Shown here one piece after another: positions 51,222 through 64,000 of a stretch of 64,000 bases of DNA. Below the pieces are notes generated by a model that ran no database searches, was not told the origin of the DNA, and saw only the letters and a program-made list of their open reading frames with translations. The stretch is from the NCBI GenBank assembly GCA_963693365.1, contig CAVNZM010000003.1, positions 5,828,001 through 5,892,000 on the forward strand. Direction: 5' to 3'. The stretch comes from Amoebidium appalachense (Eukaryota; Ichthyosporea). Positions within the stretch are counted from its first letter, which is position 1, and every line of letters begins with the position of its first letter. The translations under genes and the position numbers were made by a program.

Positions 51222-53517
51222 TTTTCCCTTTTTTTTAGCAATCACACCAGCTATCGCTCAATATTACTGAGCTGGCGGTACGCGTACGCGTCAGTCATGA
51301 CCACGGCCATCTAGAAACACCGTCATGACTCAGTGAGTCAGAAATGTTGGCCTAGTTGTGCACATTGCCTGTTGGCGCAACCGCGCGGGGTTGCCATATA
51401 TGGCATGTGCGCGAAAATAAGGCAAAGACGTTCAACCATTGAATCGGGGGCATTGAATTTTTTGAATCAAAATTGAATCACAATTGTCTAATTTTTATGC
51501 GCTTTATTTGGCAGGTAGCTAACCAAAAAAGGTTACTACTGTAATTTTCGAATTTTCCAGGGAGCCGCTGGCCCCGGGCAGCTGCGTGCAGAGTGATCAT
51601 GGTCACCTGGGGGTTGGCAGTGGCCCTGAGGATACAGTATGTGTAAACAGGCACAGGGAAAACATCTACATTTTTTCACGTGTGCCTGTATAAAAAAAGA
51701 TACTCAGTTTCAAACTCACTTCTGTGACTCAGAGTCGCGATACTGTACACGTGTCACGGCAGTCACCGAATGTGACACCGTACCGATCGGGTGCGTATAT
51801 CATTGTACATGTATCACGGGTTCAAGTCCGCATGTTTTCTACATATGTAGCGAGGCCTAGCTATTGAGAAAACATTGATAAACATGTAGATAGCTTATAT
51901 TTGTGTAGAAGTACTTTGACAATATTGCTGTATTATGTCTGAGGTACTATTCCTTATTTCCTGTAATAAAAGAATCAGGTTGTCAATATGTGAGACTACT
52001 CCAAGGCGTGGTGATAATAATAGCAATATCCTCTGGAATGCAATGGAATGCCACTTGGTGATCAAGTTAGCATGGCGATGCGGATGGTGAATAATAACTA
52101 TACGTATACAAGCAACTAATATTAATGTTACATCTCACTCGTGTGCTAGTACCATTCATAAATGTTCTCTCGAAAATACACGATTTTTGCAAGCGAGATT
52201 TTCCAGAGTAGATTCAATCGCATACTGTAGGCCGGCCAGACGTCGTATGCATGCGCACCGCCCACACCATTATGATGCACGTGTACGAATATTCGGCATT
52301 CGGAAGTATCATGCCATGCATTCAAGTTGTAGCCCTCCCAGTTAGCATTGCATAAAGATGCATTAATATGACTAATAAGTAAACAAAGTAAGTTTTTAAT
52401 GCGTATTACTGTGGCAAATCTTTTGTGGACAGATATGGTCATGCTCCATTTCACATGTATGTACACTCCTCCGGCCCGTTTGTATTCGTCGCCATATCCC
52501 GATATTTAGTTACTTGGAATGTTTCGAAATTTCGGAAAACGCAACATGCATACCACAGGCTATTCCACGTACCCGGACGTAGTCGGACTGCGCGTTCAGA
52601 CATCTGGCGCTATGGAACAGGCCTCTCGCACTCACGCGCCGGTGAAGTACAAAATTAGCGTTACTCGTGCATCATTCATGATCAACGTACGTACGCGTAT
52701 AGATTATGCATGGCCATATGATGCTCTTCGCCATTCTACATGTATTTGTTTACGCGTCGTTGCGGAGTATAATATATGTGTCGTCAGTAGGTGCTTCAAC
52801 GACTGTTCATTGAGTGCGTTTGTACAAGTGTCGCCGGTGTGTCACGACGATCCGCACATGCGGAGGCTCCTCCTAAATGTAGACAAACCTGGATAAATCC
52901 CCCTCAACTTTGTCGGCTTTGTCGGGGCTCAACGGTAAACGGAATTTTGAAAAGCCTCGCTTACTCCACTACGCCGTTTAATCATTATCAGGACTTTATA
53001 ACACAAACAAAACATTACAGATATATGTTATGCAAACCTTTGAGCGCATAAAAAACTGTCATAGAAAGTCAAAAATACGTGGATATTGGTGCATTCGACG
53101 CGTTTCCAGATTCTTAAAAATAGCTTAAATTTGAAAGCCAGTGAATTTTTAATTGTCAAAACCTCTACTGCTGCACATCTAGAGGAATCTATTTAGGTGG
53201 AGAGACCAATCATCAGCGAGCATCCTCTTCGAATAGAATACATAAAAGGCAAGTTGTGGACACATAGCGTTGGGTCATTTTTGCGACTCGGGGCAGGAGT
53301 GCATGTGTTTTCAGAGTTGTTTTTGCTTCGATGGCCTGCATTGCCCATAACGAGTATACAGTAACCATACACAACCACATAACATTAACCACATCAACCA
53401 CAACATCTAGAATCAGCATCACGCACATTTGAACACTGTATATGCTATCATCGGATCAATATAACTGAACAGGATCCATCTTCGCCTACCGAAATTTTCA
53501 AACAAACTCAGTGAACG
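51222..53517. other. Divergent intergenic region
   Basis: Unique sequence almost free of satellites, between the starts of AFG2B (minus) and the Thr-rich gene (plus). It therefore should hold both promoters. Palindromes cluster at 51277-51340. Frames at 51639-51860 and 52425-53051 have no domain pattern or splice support and are not called. Confidence 0.6.
51277..51340. promoter_or_regulatory. Palindrome cluster upstream of AFG2B
   Basis: ACGCGTACGCGT (51279-51290), two GTCATGAC palindromes (51292-51299 and 51322-51329) and TGACTCA-G-TGAGTCA (51326-51340, two opposed AP-1-type half-palindromes) lie 56-120 bp upstream of the AFG2B start codon. TGACTCA is a known bZIP site. The promoter role is inferred. 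Confidence 0.45.
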
Positions 53518-56500
53518 ATGGGCAATTGTAAACGTTTGGTTTTTGCCTTTCTGGCGTGTGCCTGCCTGGATGTGGCCTATGCAGGCACCGCAGCCAGGCG
53601 GCAGCTTGATACTCAGGATGGTCTAATCAACCCGGATTTGTACGATGACAACGTCGTCGTCGATAACAGCAATCTTAACAGAAACACTAAAGTTGGTTAT
53701 AACCAGTATAACTACAACAACCCTAAGCCTCGGTACTACAACAACTACAATAACTACATCAATGGGCATCGTGAGCCCGTGCCTCCCCCGCCGCCCATTT
53801 ACAATAACGGGTACCGCGAACCCGCGCCCGTTCCTGCCTATCGGGAAACGGTCACAAGGACGGCAACTGTTACAGCCACGGCCACCACAACCAAATTTGC
53901 CCCACCAACAACAATCACCGCCACCTCAACAATCACACAGGCAGTACCTACGACTGTTTTGGTGCCGACCACTGTCACCGCAACAACAACGGCAGTTCGC
54001 ACTGTTGCCCCCGAACCTTTCACGACCACATTTACATCAATACTCACAAAACCCACCACCCTCACTGCTACAACTACGCAACTTGTTCCTACAACCGTAA
54101 CAGCAACCGCCACCACCACAAACGTAGTTGTGCGAACACTCACTAGCACGGCGATTCAAACACAATACGTCCCTACCACACTTATACAGACACAAACCAC
54201 AACCAGCACACGCATTCAGTACGTGTCCACCACCGCAACACAATACGTGCCGACAACACTTACACAAACCTCGACTTCTACTGCCACCCAGTACCTTTCG
54301 ACCACTGCTCTAGTGCCCACAACTATCACACGCACGCAGACGGCCACTTTCACGGCCACACAACTTGTCCCCACCACAGAAACACTTACCGCCACCACAA
54401 CAGCCACTCGAGTTCTAACAGCCACCACTACAGCCACACAACTCGTTCCAACCACCGACACCACCACCCGAGTTTCGGTCACCACGGCAACAGTAACCGC
54501 AACGGCCACCCGGCTGCAGTACGTACCCACCACCCTCACGGCAACGGCTACCACAACACGCACGATTGTGGCAGAGCCATTTACCACCACGTCCGTTCGA
54601 GTTGTGCCCACCACCATCGTCGCCACCACCACCTTCACGGTCGTTGATGAGCCCGTCGTGCCCCTCCCAGTCACCACCACCGCCACTCGGCTCGTGCCTA
54701 CAACCGTCACTGCCTATCTAACCACAACACGCTTGCAGTATGTGTCCACCACCGCAACACAACTTGTTCCAACCACAAAGACACTCACGGCAACAGCCAC
54801 CCAGCTAGTTTCTACGACGGCCACCGTCCGTGTGCCCACTACCATCATACAAACGGCGACGTTCACCGCCACGCAACTCCAGTACGTACCCACCACCCTC
54901 ACAGCGACGGCCACCACAACACAGCTCGTTTCAACCACACGAGTTTCGGTCACCACGGCAACTGTAACCGCAACGGCCACCCAGCTGCAGTACGTGCCCA
55001 CCACCCTTACGGCGACAGCTACCACTACACGCACGTTTGCGGCCGAGCCATACACCACCACACAACTTGTGCCCACCACCCTCATAACGACACTCACGGC
55101 TACGGTCACACAGACAGCAACGTTCACTGCTACACAGCTCGTCCCAACCACCGCCACCACGACACGCCTGCAGTATGTGTCCACCACCGCGACTCAGTAT
55201 GTCCCAACCACCCTTATACAGACGCTCACGGCAACAGCCACCAAGCTCGTTTCTACGACGGCTACGGTACGTGTGCCCACCACAGTCATACAGACAGCAA
55301 CGTTCACCGCCACGCAACTCCAGTACGTGCCCACCACCCTCACAGCAACGGCTACCACAACACAACTCCTTTCCACCACCCGCCTTTCGGTCACCACGGC
55401 AACCGTAACCGCGACGGCCACGCAGCTGCAGTACGTACCCACCACCCTCACGGCAACAGCTACCACCACACGCACGATTGCGGTCGAGCCGTTCACCACC
55501 ACCTCCATCCGAGTTGTGCCCACCACCATCGTCGCAACCACCACATTCACGGTCGTTGATGAGCCCGTTGTGCCCCTCCCAGTCACCACCACCGCCACTA
55601 GGCTCGTGCCTACAACCGTCACTGCCTATCTAACCACAACACGCTTGCAGTATGTGTCCACCACCGCAACACAACTTGTTCCAACCACACAGACGCTCAC
55701 GGCAACAGCCACCCAGTTCGTTTCCATGACGGCTACCGTCCGTGTGCCCACTACGGTCATACAGACAGCGACGTTCACCGCTACACAGCTCCAGTACGTA
55801 CCCACCACCCTCACAGCAACAGCCACCACCACACGCCTGCAGTATGTGTCCACCACCGCAACACAGTATGTGCCAACCACACAACTTGTGCCCACAACAA
55901 TCATACAGACATCGACGTTCACTGCTACGCAACTCGTTTCCACCACCCGCCTTTCGGTCACCACGGCAACCGTAACCGCTACGGCCACCCAGCTGCAGTA
56001 CGTACCCACCACTCTCACAGCAACGGCTACCACAACTCGTACGGTTGCGGCCGAGCCATTCACCACCACGTCCATCCGAGTTGTGCCCACCACCATCGTC
56101 GCCACCACCACCGCCACTAGGCTCGTGCCTACAACTGTCACGGCAATCACCACCGCCACCGCCATTAGGACGCAATTGCAATATGTTTCTACTACCGCAA
56201 CACAATACGTTCCCACAACCCAAACCGTTACCGCCACGGCGACCCAGCTCGTCTCTACGACAGCCACACGTGTTATTACAGCCACCTTCACCGCTACACA
56301 ACTTCTTCCCACGACCGCCACCACGACGGCCATTGCAGTCGCCTCGACTACCCTCACCCTCGTTCAGACGGCCACGACCACCCGTACAATCGCCGCGGAA
56401 GCCTTCACCACCACACAGACACGTCTAGTTCCTACAACTGTTACAGTTACGCTAACGGATGTCAACTTTGCCGTACCAACCACCACCACCGCAACCGTTA

Positions 56501-56706
56501 CAGCAACAGCCACCGCCACCACCACCCGACTAGTCCCAGCTGGTACAGCGGCTACGTTTACCACCACGGCTATTAAGACCCGCACGCGGTTTATGACCAA
56601 AACGGAGACGGCTACCATTTCTAACTGCCCTCCCACTTTCACGCCGGCACCAACTCCGTGCGAAGGTTACGACTGCCCAGGTTTGGGTGCTAGCCTGCTG
56701 CAGTAA
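53518..56706 (+). CDS. Secreted Thr-rich repeat protein, 1062 aa
   Basis: Single uninterrupted frame with TAA at 56704-56706. Residues 1-22 form a signal peptide (basic start, hydrophobic core FAFLACACLDVAYA, likely cut before GT). A short segment with the dibasic ARRQL follows, then an Asn/Tyr-rich part (about 50-85), a Pro-rich part (about 88-110), and then about 920 residues of Thr/Ala/Val repeats built from short units such as LVPTT, QYVPTT, TATATTT and FTATQL. The C-terminal 30 residues carry three Cys (SNCPPTF..PTPCEGYDCPG). A larger module starting with SVTTATVTATAT occurs four times (codons at 54472, 54943, 55384 and 55951), and two blocks are 912 bp apart. No membrane anchor is visible. 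The composition suggests a heavily O-glycosylated cell-wall or extracellular-matrix protein. No enzyme domain is seen. The lack of introns contrasts with its neighbours. Confidence 0.85.
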   Translation: MGNCKRLVFAFLACACLDVAYAGTAARRQLDTQDGLINPDLYDDNVVVDNSNLNRNTKVGYNQYNYNNPKPRYYNNYNNYINGHREPVPPPPPIYNNGYREPAPVPAYRETVTRTATVTATATTTKFAPPTTITATSTITQAVPTTVLVPTTVTATTTAVRTVAPEPFTTTFTSILTKPTTLTATTTQLVPTTVTATATTTNVVVRTLTSTAIQTQYVPTTLIQTQTTTSTRIQYVSTTATQYVPTTLTQTSTSTATQYLSTTALVPTTITRTQTATFTATQLVPTTETLTATTTATRVLTATTTATQLVPTTDTTTRVSVTTATVTATATRLQYVPTTLTATATTTRTIVAEPFTTTSVRVVPTTIVATTTFTVVDEPVVPLPVTTTATRLVPTTVTAYLTTTRLQYVSTTATQLVPTTKTLTATATQLVSTTATVRVPTTIIQTATFTATQLQYVPTTLTATATTTQLVSTTRVSVTTATVTATATQLQYVPTTLTATATTTRTFAAEPYTTTQLVPTTLITTLTATVTQTATFTATQLVPTTATTTRLQYVSTTATQYVPTTLIQTLTATATKLVSTTATVRVPTTVIQTATFTATQLQYVPTTLTATATTTQLLSTTRLSVTTATVTATATQLQYVPTTLTATATTTRTIAVEPFTTTSIRVVPTTIVATTTFTVVDEPVVPLPVTTTATRLVPTTVTAYLTTTRLQYVSTTATQLVPTTQTLTATATQFVSMTATVRVPTTVIQTATFTATQLQYVPTTLTATATTTRLQYVSTTATQYVPTTQLVPTTIIQTSTFTATQLVSTTRLSVTTATVTATATQLQYVPTTLTATATTTRTVAAEPFTTTSIRVVPTTIVATTTATRLVPTTVTAITTATAIRTQLQYVSTTATQYVPTTQTVTATATQLVSTTATRVITATFTATQLLPTTATTTAIAVASTTLTLVQTATTTRTIAAEAFTTTQTRLVPTTVTVTLTDVNFAVPTTTTATVTATATATTTRLVPAGTAATFTTTAIKTRTRFMTKTETATISNCPPTFTPAPTPCEGYDCPGLGASLLQ

Positions 56707-56728
56707 TATACATGTAGGCAAACACATG

Positions 56729-56815
<87 letters not shown>

Positions 56816-57494
56816 CTACTAGTGTAGGATATTCTAATTCTGTAGAAAGAACCGTGCCTGCGGCTATATATTAGATGGTGAGGTATTGCCGGAACATGAA
56901 ACAATGACTAGTTGCATATAAGAGGGGCGAGGGTCGTTATTGATTTCATTTGTGAAATAGCATATTAGTTGGTAATGGTTTTACATACCCAGAGGGGCTC
57001 TCTCGGGTTGATGCCACTATAGGAAAATGAACTTCACTCATGGTGCTAATATCTTCAACATTAGAATCTTAGACTTATTTAGGGAATTTAGGGCATCGCG
57101 AAGTTCAGAAATTGGTATGTGTTCATAAATATGCAGCACTGTTTGCAATACATAAGGGACACACACAGGTTATTACATGTGTAGACAGGCATAAGTGTAC
57201 ATTAATGGGGGCACAAAGGGAAAGATAAACCAAATATTGCAATTCCGGGCTCGAGTACAAGTGACTGTGTAATACCCACGTCATTGCCCGAAACAGATAC
57301 ACCCACACACACACACACACGAACACGAACACACGAGCACCCACCCACAAATACAAACACCCAAACTCACAATTTGCACATATGTATATACTTGCGCGCG
57401 CACATCATACAATCACCACACACACACACACACACACACACCACACACACACAAACACACACACACACATCCACACACACAAAAGCAGACACGC

Positions 57495-58440
<946 letters not shown>

Positions 58441-58904
58441 CCCACTCACACGCTCCATTCCCATCAACCCGTGTGCTGCATATGGCACTGTCATGCTCTA
58501 TATAGTCCGTACACGAAGACACACAGTAAGCCTAATACCAATATCTAGCATACATGTGTGGGGCAAATACACAAGGAGGAGTTGTGTATTTGCACTATTC
58601 ACCACTTGCACACAAGACAGCCAAACCATAATGCTAGGTCTCTCTCTAGTCCTTTTGACTAGAGAGAGACCAGACGGAGGGCGGCGGGGGGGGGGAGGGG
58701 GGGGGGGAGGGGGGGGAGGGGGGAGGGGGGGAGGGGGGGGGGGGGAGGGAAGGAGCAACCTCTTCCCCGCGCTGCCATCATGGAATGCCTGCATTGCAGA
58801 TAAATTATCATCGGAAATGAGGGTTGTTGTATGCGACACCTTGGGATAGAGAATAGCATAGTTGGACCCGAACGGTGTCCCCCCCTCCCCCCCTCTTTCT
58901 TTCT

Positions 58905-58963
58905 GTTGCTCTCTCTCTCTCTCTTTCTCCCTCTCTCTCTCTCCCTCTCTCTCTATCTATCTA

Positions 58964-59050
<87 letters not shown>

Positions 59051-59060
59051 CTCCCCCCCC

Positions 59061-59106
<46 letters not shown>

Positions 59107-59117
59107 ATCTATCATCA

Positions 59118-59154
<37 letters not shown>

Positions 59155-59223
59155 CGTTAGCTCGCTCTCGCTCTCGCTCTCGCTCTCTCCCTCTCCGTCT
59201 CTTTCTCCCTCACTATTTCTCTC

Positions 59224-59265
<42 letters not shown>
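58905..59265 (+). repeat. (CT)n satellite with C-run
   Basis: CT repeat with CTAT and CTCG variants (58911-59215), then a C-run of more than 35 bases (59227-59263). Confidence 0.9.
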
Positions 59266-59944
59266 TGTCCCCCTCTCACGTCTATCCCTCTTTCTATTCA
59301 TCCCCTTCCCCGCCCCTCCCTTCTCTATTGGACCCTGAAATTTCTCATGGTTTACCAGGAGCCCCATTTGTGCTCAATAGTTGGTGCACACGTGCTTTCC
59401 CATTTCTTGTTCTTCGTTACTCCCCTCAAGCCCTCCGAGTCAACCCCGATCCCTGAGCTGCAAGTGTACGCACGAGCACATTATTGAAAGTTTGATGCTT
59501 TATAAAGGCTACAAGCATGTCATCAGCAAGCAGACACATACATGTGCCTACGCTGTTTACTCGAGGCACAAGAGAGACCATTCCCAGTAGGGGGAGGGGG
59601 GGGGGGGGGGGGGAGTTTACTTGGTATATCCCCTCAGCGTTACTATTGTGTACATAGATGTCGGGAGATGTTATGATCAGGGGTTTCTTACTATTTATGA
59701 AGCGCCCTATAAACTAAAAGAAAATCAATTAGTTAGGTTCCCCGTTTTCATTTTTCTTTATTTTTTTTTTGGGCTTCCCCTGGAACACTCAGTATCAGCT
59801 TTTGAGTGTGTGTGGGTGTGGGTGTGCGCGTGTGCGCGTGCACACTCACAGACACCATTCCCACCCGCCCACACACACACACACACCGCGCGCGCGCGCT
59901 CGTGCGTGCACATGCACACACACACGCACACGTACACACGCACA

Positions 59945-60016
<72 letters not shown>

Positions 60017-60017
60017 T

Positions 60018-60056
<39 letters not shown>

Positions 60057-60339
60057 GTAGGTGTAAAACGACACAGTGCAGGGAGATAGACTCTTGGGGA
60101 GCGGCTGGTGGACGCCCTGGTGGGTGGGGGGAGGGGGAGGGGTGAGAGGAGGGATACAGGACGAGAGTGTTTACAGGTGGGTGGGGAGGAGGAAGGAAGG
60201 AGGGGAGAGGGGGGAGAAGACGGCACACGGCTCTAAAAGTTGGCTGAGAAAGCCTTAGAAGGAACGGGGGTAGAGGGAGGGGGAGAAAGACGGAGGGAGG
60301 GGAGGGAGGGGGGGGGGAGAGAGAAGAGAAGACGGGGGG

Positions 60340-60352
60340 GGGGGGGGGGGGG

Positions 60353-60386
<34 letters not shown>

Positions 60387-60586
60387 GAGAGGGAGGGAGG
60401 GCGAGAGAGAGAGAGAGAGGGAGAGGGGGGAAAGGGAGAGAGAGAGGGGGGGGGGGAGAGAGAGAGGAGGGGGGGGAGGGAGAGGGGGGAGAGAGGGAGA
60501 GAGAGAGAGACTCTGAGAGAGAGAGAGAGAGAGACAGAGGGAGGGGGGGAGAGAGAGAGAGAGGGGGGAGAGAGAGAGAGAGACTC

Positions 60587-60680
<94 letters not shown>
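60340..60680 (+). repeat. (GA)n satellite
   Basis: GA repeat with G-runs; the pure part is 60590-60678. It is the longest purine-only tract in the window and could form a triplex or H-DNA structure, from known GA behaviour. Confidence 0.9.
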
Positions 60681-60681
<1 letters not shown>

Positions 60682-60749
60682 GGGGAAGAGGCGGGGGGGT
60701 GGGGGAAGGGGGGGGGGGGGGGGGGATCCATCATGATGCAGCCGAGCAG

Positions 60750-60780
<31 letters not shown>

Positions 60781-62889
60781 TTAGTAAACACTCACACACC
60801 CACACACCTGGGCAACACCCACATCCACCCATCCCCCAACACCCTGCTTAGGGAGAGCCCGGCCTTTTGATCCACTATCGATCCCCAACTTATGGCAACC
60901 AACCATCAATATGGCTACAGGTCAGCTCTGCTATATGCAAAAAAAAAAAAAAAAAAAAAAATTCCCTGGCTTGCGGTTTATGTTTTGCACATCTATGCTT
61001 TTAAGATATTTTGCCTCTATTCTGTTCGTTGACCGTGTTGTGATACATTGGCTTACATCAATATTTTTCTGCATGATTTTTCTGCATGTCTTGGCACATC
61101 TCTTCAATGTGATCCTTACTGTTGCACGTCTTATGGATGATTTGATACATTGTTCACGATGAAAACCCTTAAATCTGTGTTTTTTTTGAAGTATGCTACC
61201 AATAAAAGAAGTCTGAGACTCAGATTCGAACCAGTAATTTAAAGTATCTTGCCTGTGTCTGACGCCGGTCCGTGACCCTTTTTGGAAGAGTGACGTAAAC
61301 TCGCTCAGTTTTACTCATTAATCAAGAAAAAGTACGGTATTAAATTCTTGCTTCAACCTGAATCCCCCCCCCCCCCCCCCCCCCCCGCTCCCCCATCCAC
61401 ACACAACACGCCCAGAAGGGACCCACAGTGTCACACTCTCGTGCACGTGACACGTCATGTACAAATTTAAACACTCACGCTTCGTGTGACACACAAGCAC
61501 ATATATGTATAGTATACTGCCTTCCTCTTTCCCCTCCCCTTCCCCCCCCCCCCCCCATCGGCCCCTCCTCCTCTCTCTGACACTAATAAATATGTATCAC
61601 AGTGCATGCTGCAGAGAAGACGTTTGCACACTTGCTTGGTGCATATATATGCTCCAGTCCCCTCATCGTGTTTTATCACACAGTGGCTGATACATACCTA
61701 TTAGCAGCTCTATTCTCACGCATGACCTGCGCATGCATGCATGATTTTCGTTCCCTTTCATGAACAACTAATATGCTGCTCCTTACACATAGGGTTTGTC
61801 TTCCTATCTTACACTTAGCATGTCTTTTTCTGAACTTCTTGCCTACTTGTAGTACATAAGCCTTTTCTCTAACTGTAGTTGTTGTAGACGTTGTGCGCTC
61901 ACTTCTATTTGGTTGTAAACAAACACGGGGCAATTCTATTGGCTAGAAATCATTCGAAATATACATGGCAAAGCCCTATTGTAAGACGAAAGAATCGCGG
62001 GCAGCGCTGTAGCGGCTGCCATTGTGTACCGGTATGTACGTATACTGCTTTAATACTGCCATCTCTCACCAGCGCTGAAAAGACAAACTATTCAAAACGG
62101 TTTGCTCGGCTTTCACAACTATGTATGTGAGCACATCCGGGCCACTCCACACTAACACCATATGTCCATACATCCAAAATTAAAGTAGAGTATTTCACGA
62201 TGCCTTTCCACTATTATTAGCCGGGCTCCAATACCGGTACCCGTTGGTCTAAGCCTATCTGGAACTGGGTCTTTGGCACACTTGGGCAGCCGCGCGTGTC
62301 AGTAATACGTTTGCAATACGTAGCAATGCTTATTTCTGATTGCATCATGATGCAAGACAGCTGGCGATCATCGCCTTGCAACACTTCTCTTCACCGCCTG
62401 CAGCGGACGACTTGTCCTACACAACTTTTATTTGCGAATGAGAAGAAACGAGGTTGCCCTCCAGACGGTCTGCTGATGACTCCAACTCTAAGCCAAAGTC
62501 ACTGACACGTTGTTCATTTTCGCTTTTTTCGTTTCGTTGTTCGTTTTTGGTGAGACCTGTTAGGTCACTTGCAGGTGAAGCGGAAAGTCCTGCAATTTGG
62601 TTCAGTGGCAGAAAAGAGAGAGGCCAGGCAGAAACGGAGCGAACGAAGATGCATTTTGAAGGTTATAACGGCGTAGCTGGTTGGCGTGAATGCTAGTAGT
62701 CTCTACGACCGTTTGGCGGAAGTGATGCATTGAAAATATTTAGAAGGCGCCCGGTGTACGCCGTACTGTATACTAGCTTGTAAAGTCCGGCCCTTCGGGC
62801 CGTCCTTGTATAGTACATAATTTGACTGAATAACTATAGCCCAATGGAGCTATGTATAAGGTAATAAATATCTAATGGGTAAAAATATT

Positions 62890-62922
<33 letters not shown>

Positions 62923-62963
62923 AGGGGAGACGGGGAGGGGAGGGGAAAGGGGGGTGGTGGTGG

Positions 62964-62996
<33 letters not shown>

Positions 62997-63006
62997 GGGA
63001 TATGGT

Positions 63007-63179
63007 ACGAATGGAGATGGGTTTTTCTTTTATATTGCTTGATTATCATCATCATCCGTATTATTATTATAAAATAAAAAAATAAAAAAAATTACGAATG
63101 GAGATGGGTTTTTCTTTTATATTGCTTGATTATCATCATCATCCGTATTATTATTATAAAATAAAAAAATAAAAAAATT
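63007..63179 (+). repeat. Near-perfect 87-bp tandem duplication
   Basis: 63007-63093 is repeated at 63094-63179, differing by one A in a terminal A-run. Each unit holds GGTTTTTCTTTTATATTGCT and ATCATCATCATC and ends in A-rich DNA. G-runs flank both sides. It is either very recent or an assembly duplication. Confidence 0.85.
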
Positions 63180-63738
63180 TGGGGGGGGGGGGGGGAGGGG
63201 GGAGGGGGGGGGGCCAGAAGGGGGAGGGGAGGGGGGGGGGGGGGGGGGGGAGGGGGGAAGGAATGAGGAATTCAAGGAGAAGGGGCCTCGAATTCGAGGT
63301 TTTACATTGAAGGCACGTGATGAATTGAAGATTGCACACAAGGGGAAGGTTTTATTAAGGTCTTAATTAACGTTAACGATGAAATAAAACAGTGTTTGAA
63401 ATATGTTAACACTTGAGCCATGAGTATGGGCACGTCGTGTATCACATAAGTTCACTGACAACTTAAATATAAATGGTCATATATAAGTGAAGGCAAACAG
63501 TACGAAGCCGGCGTGAGGGGACTCAGACAATGCAGGCCCCTATAGTAGATAATTATTGAATGTGACATTATAGCAACTGTGAGCAATGCCTATTGGATAC
63601 GCATAGAATACAGTCACAGATAAAATATTACCATAAACTGAAAACTATGTAGAGCAAAAATCTGGGATCATACAAATATGACCCTAAAGCAAGGGATCTT
63701 GCACTGGCAGACTGTATTCATAGAAAGAAAGAATACAG

Positions 63739-64000
63739 TTATAAACCAAGCGGAATGGACCGTGGTCCAATTGGCGTTGGCAGGAGCGCTGCGCCTGAAG
63801 ATCGGATGGGGTTGTAGGTAGAGGCAGCTGGGTTGGGGGGGCGGCGGTGGGGGGTGGTGTTGTTGCCGTCACTGTTGTCGTCATTACCAGGACCACCGCT
63901 GCCAGGCCCAGGACGTTTGTTGGGAGTGCCAAACAGATTACTGGAAGGTGACACATTGCAGGTGAAGGCGGTCTTCTTCCAATGCATGGCGAGGAACCCA
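63739..64000 (-). CDS. 3' end of an unknown gene (partial)
   Basis: The frame is open from the right edge and ends with TAA at 63739-63741. The last 82 residues include a short ordered-looking part (MHWKKTAFTCNVSPSSNLFG), then a disordered stretch rich in Gly, Pro, Asn and Asp, and the tail PTPIGPRSIPLGL. Codon use is even and no satellite is involved, unlike most frames nearby. It may be the last exon of a larger protein whose body lies beyond the window. No family can be named. Confidence 0.42.
   Translation of the reverse strand, partial: GFLAMHWKKTAFTCNVSPSSNLFGTPNKRPGPGSGGPGNDDNSDGNNTTPHRRPPNPAASTYNPIRSSGAALLPTPIGPRSIPLGL

Noticed and set aside
51639-53051. Short plus-strand frames in the divergent intergenic region
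   Set aside because: 60-125 codons each, no domain pattern, overlapping in different frames, no splice support.
53838-56642. Minus-strand Val/Cys-rich frames opposite the Thr-rich gene
   Set aside because: Shadow frames of ACC/ACA/GCC codons; no start context or signal of their own.
62296-62696. Two overlapping short plus-strand frames
   Set aside because: Ordinary composition, but no family resemblance and no clear exon borders; left uncalled.

Overview
The window is nuclear DNA of a eukaryote. Genes are split into many short exons joined by GT-AG introns, one intron looks like a minor-spliceosome AT-AC intron, and the proteins (a PKA-type kinase, an AFG2B/SPATA5L1-type AAA+ ATPase) are eukaryotic. 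The lineage cannot be fixed from the sequence. A large-intron protist, possibly unicellular and holozoan-like, is my guess only. Long tracts of poly-C/poly-G, (CA)n/(GT)n and (CT)n/(GA)n make up a very large part of the window, and most long open frames (Cys-Val, His-Thr, poly-Pro, poly-Gly, Leu-Ser) are artefacts of them.

Layout. (1) 519-13691, plus strand: a 17-exon gene for a protein of about 556 aa carrying the nucleotidyltransferase motifs of the RNA ligase superfamily. (2) 13692-19648: intergenic, with a 2.15-kb element bounded by 24-bp terminal inverted repeats and TA dinucleotides (16564-18715), which holds a small minus-strand frame of unknown function. (3) 19649-22839, minus strand: an AGC-family (PKA-like) kinase with a long N-terminal extension. 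(4) 22840-29868: intergenic, with GT and GCAC satellites and a roughly 1-kb foldback element (25574-26637). (5) 29869-51221, minus strand: a 25-exon gene whose conceptual protein of 757 aa matches AFG2B/SPATA5L1 along its whole length. (6) 51222-53517: intergenic region between divergent genes. (7) 53518-56706, plus strand: an intronless 1062-aa secreted Thr-rich repeat protein. (8) 56707-63738: satellite-rich DNA without a convincing gene. (9) 63739-64000, minus strand: the 3' end of a gene that runs off the window.

The genes show no shared pathway. What unites the window is intron architecture. In about half of the introns of three genes on both strands, a long C-tract on the sense strand starts within a few tens of nucleotides of the 5' splice site, and many 3' splice sites are the AG at the end of a (CA)n microsatellite. 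A dispersed repeat ending in poly-C (seven copies, all in introns, all in gene sense) may be one source of these C-tracts. Exon models were built by hand from splice signals, reading phase and protein family patterns. Phase continuity across 17 and 25 exons is the strongest support for them.
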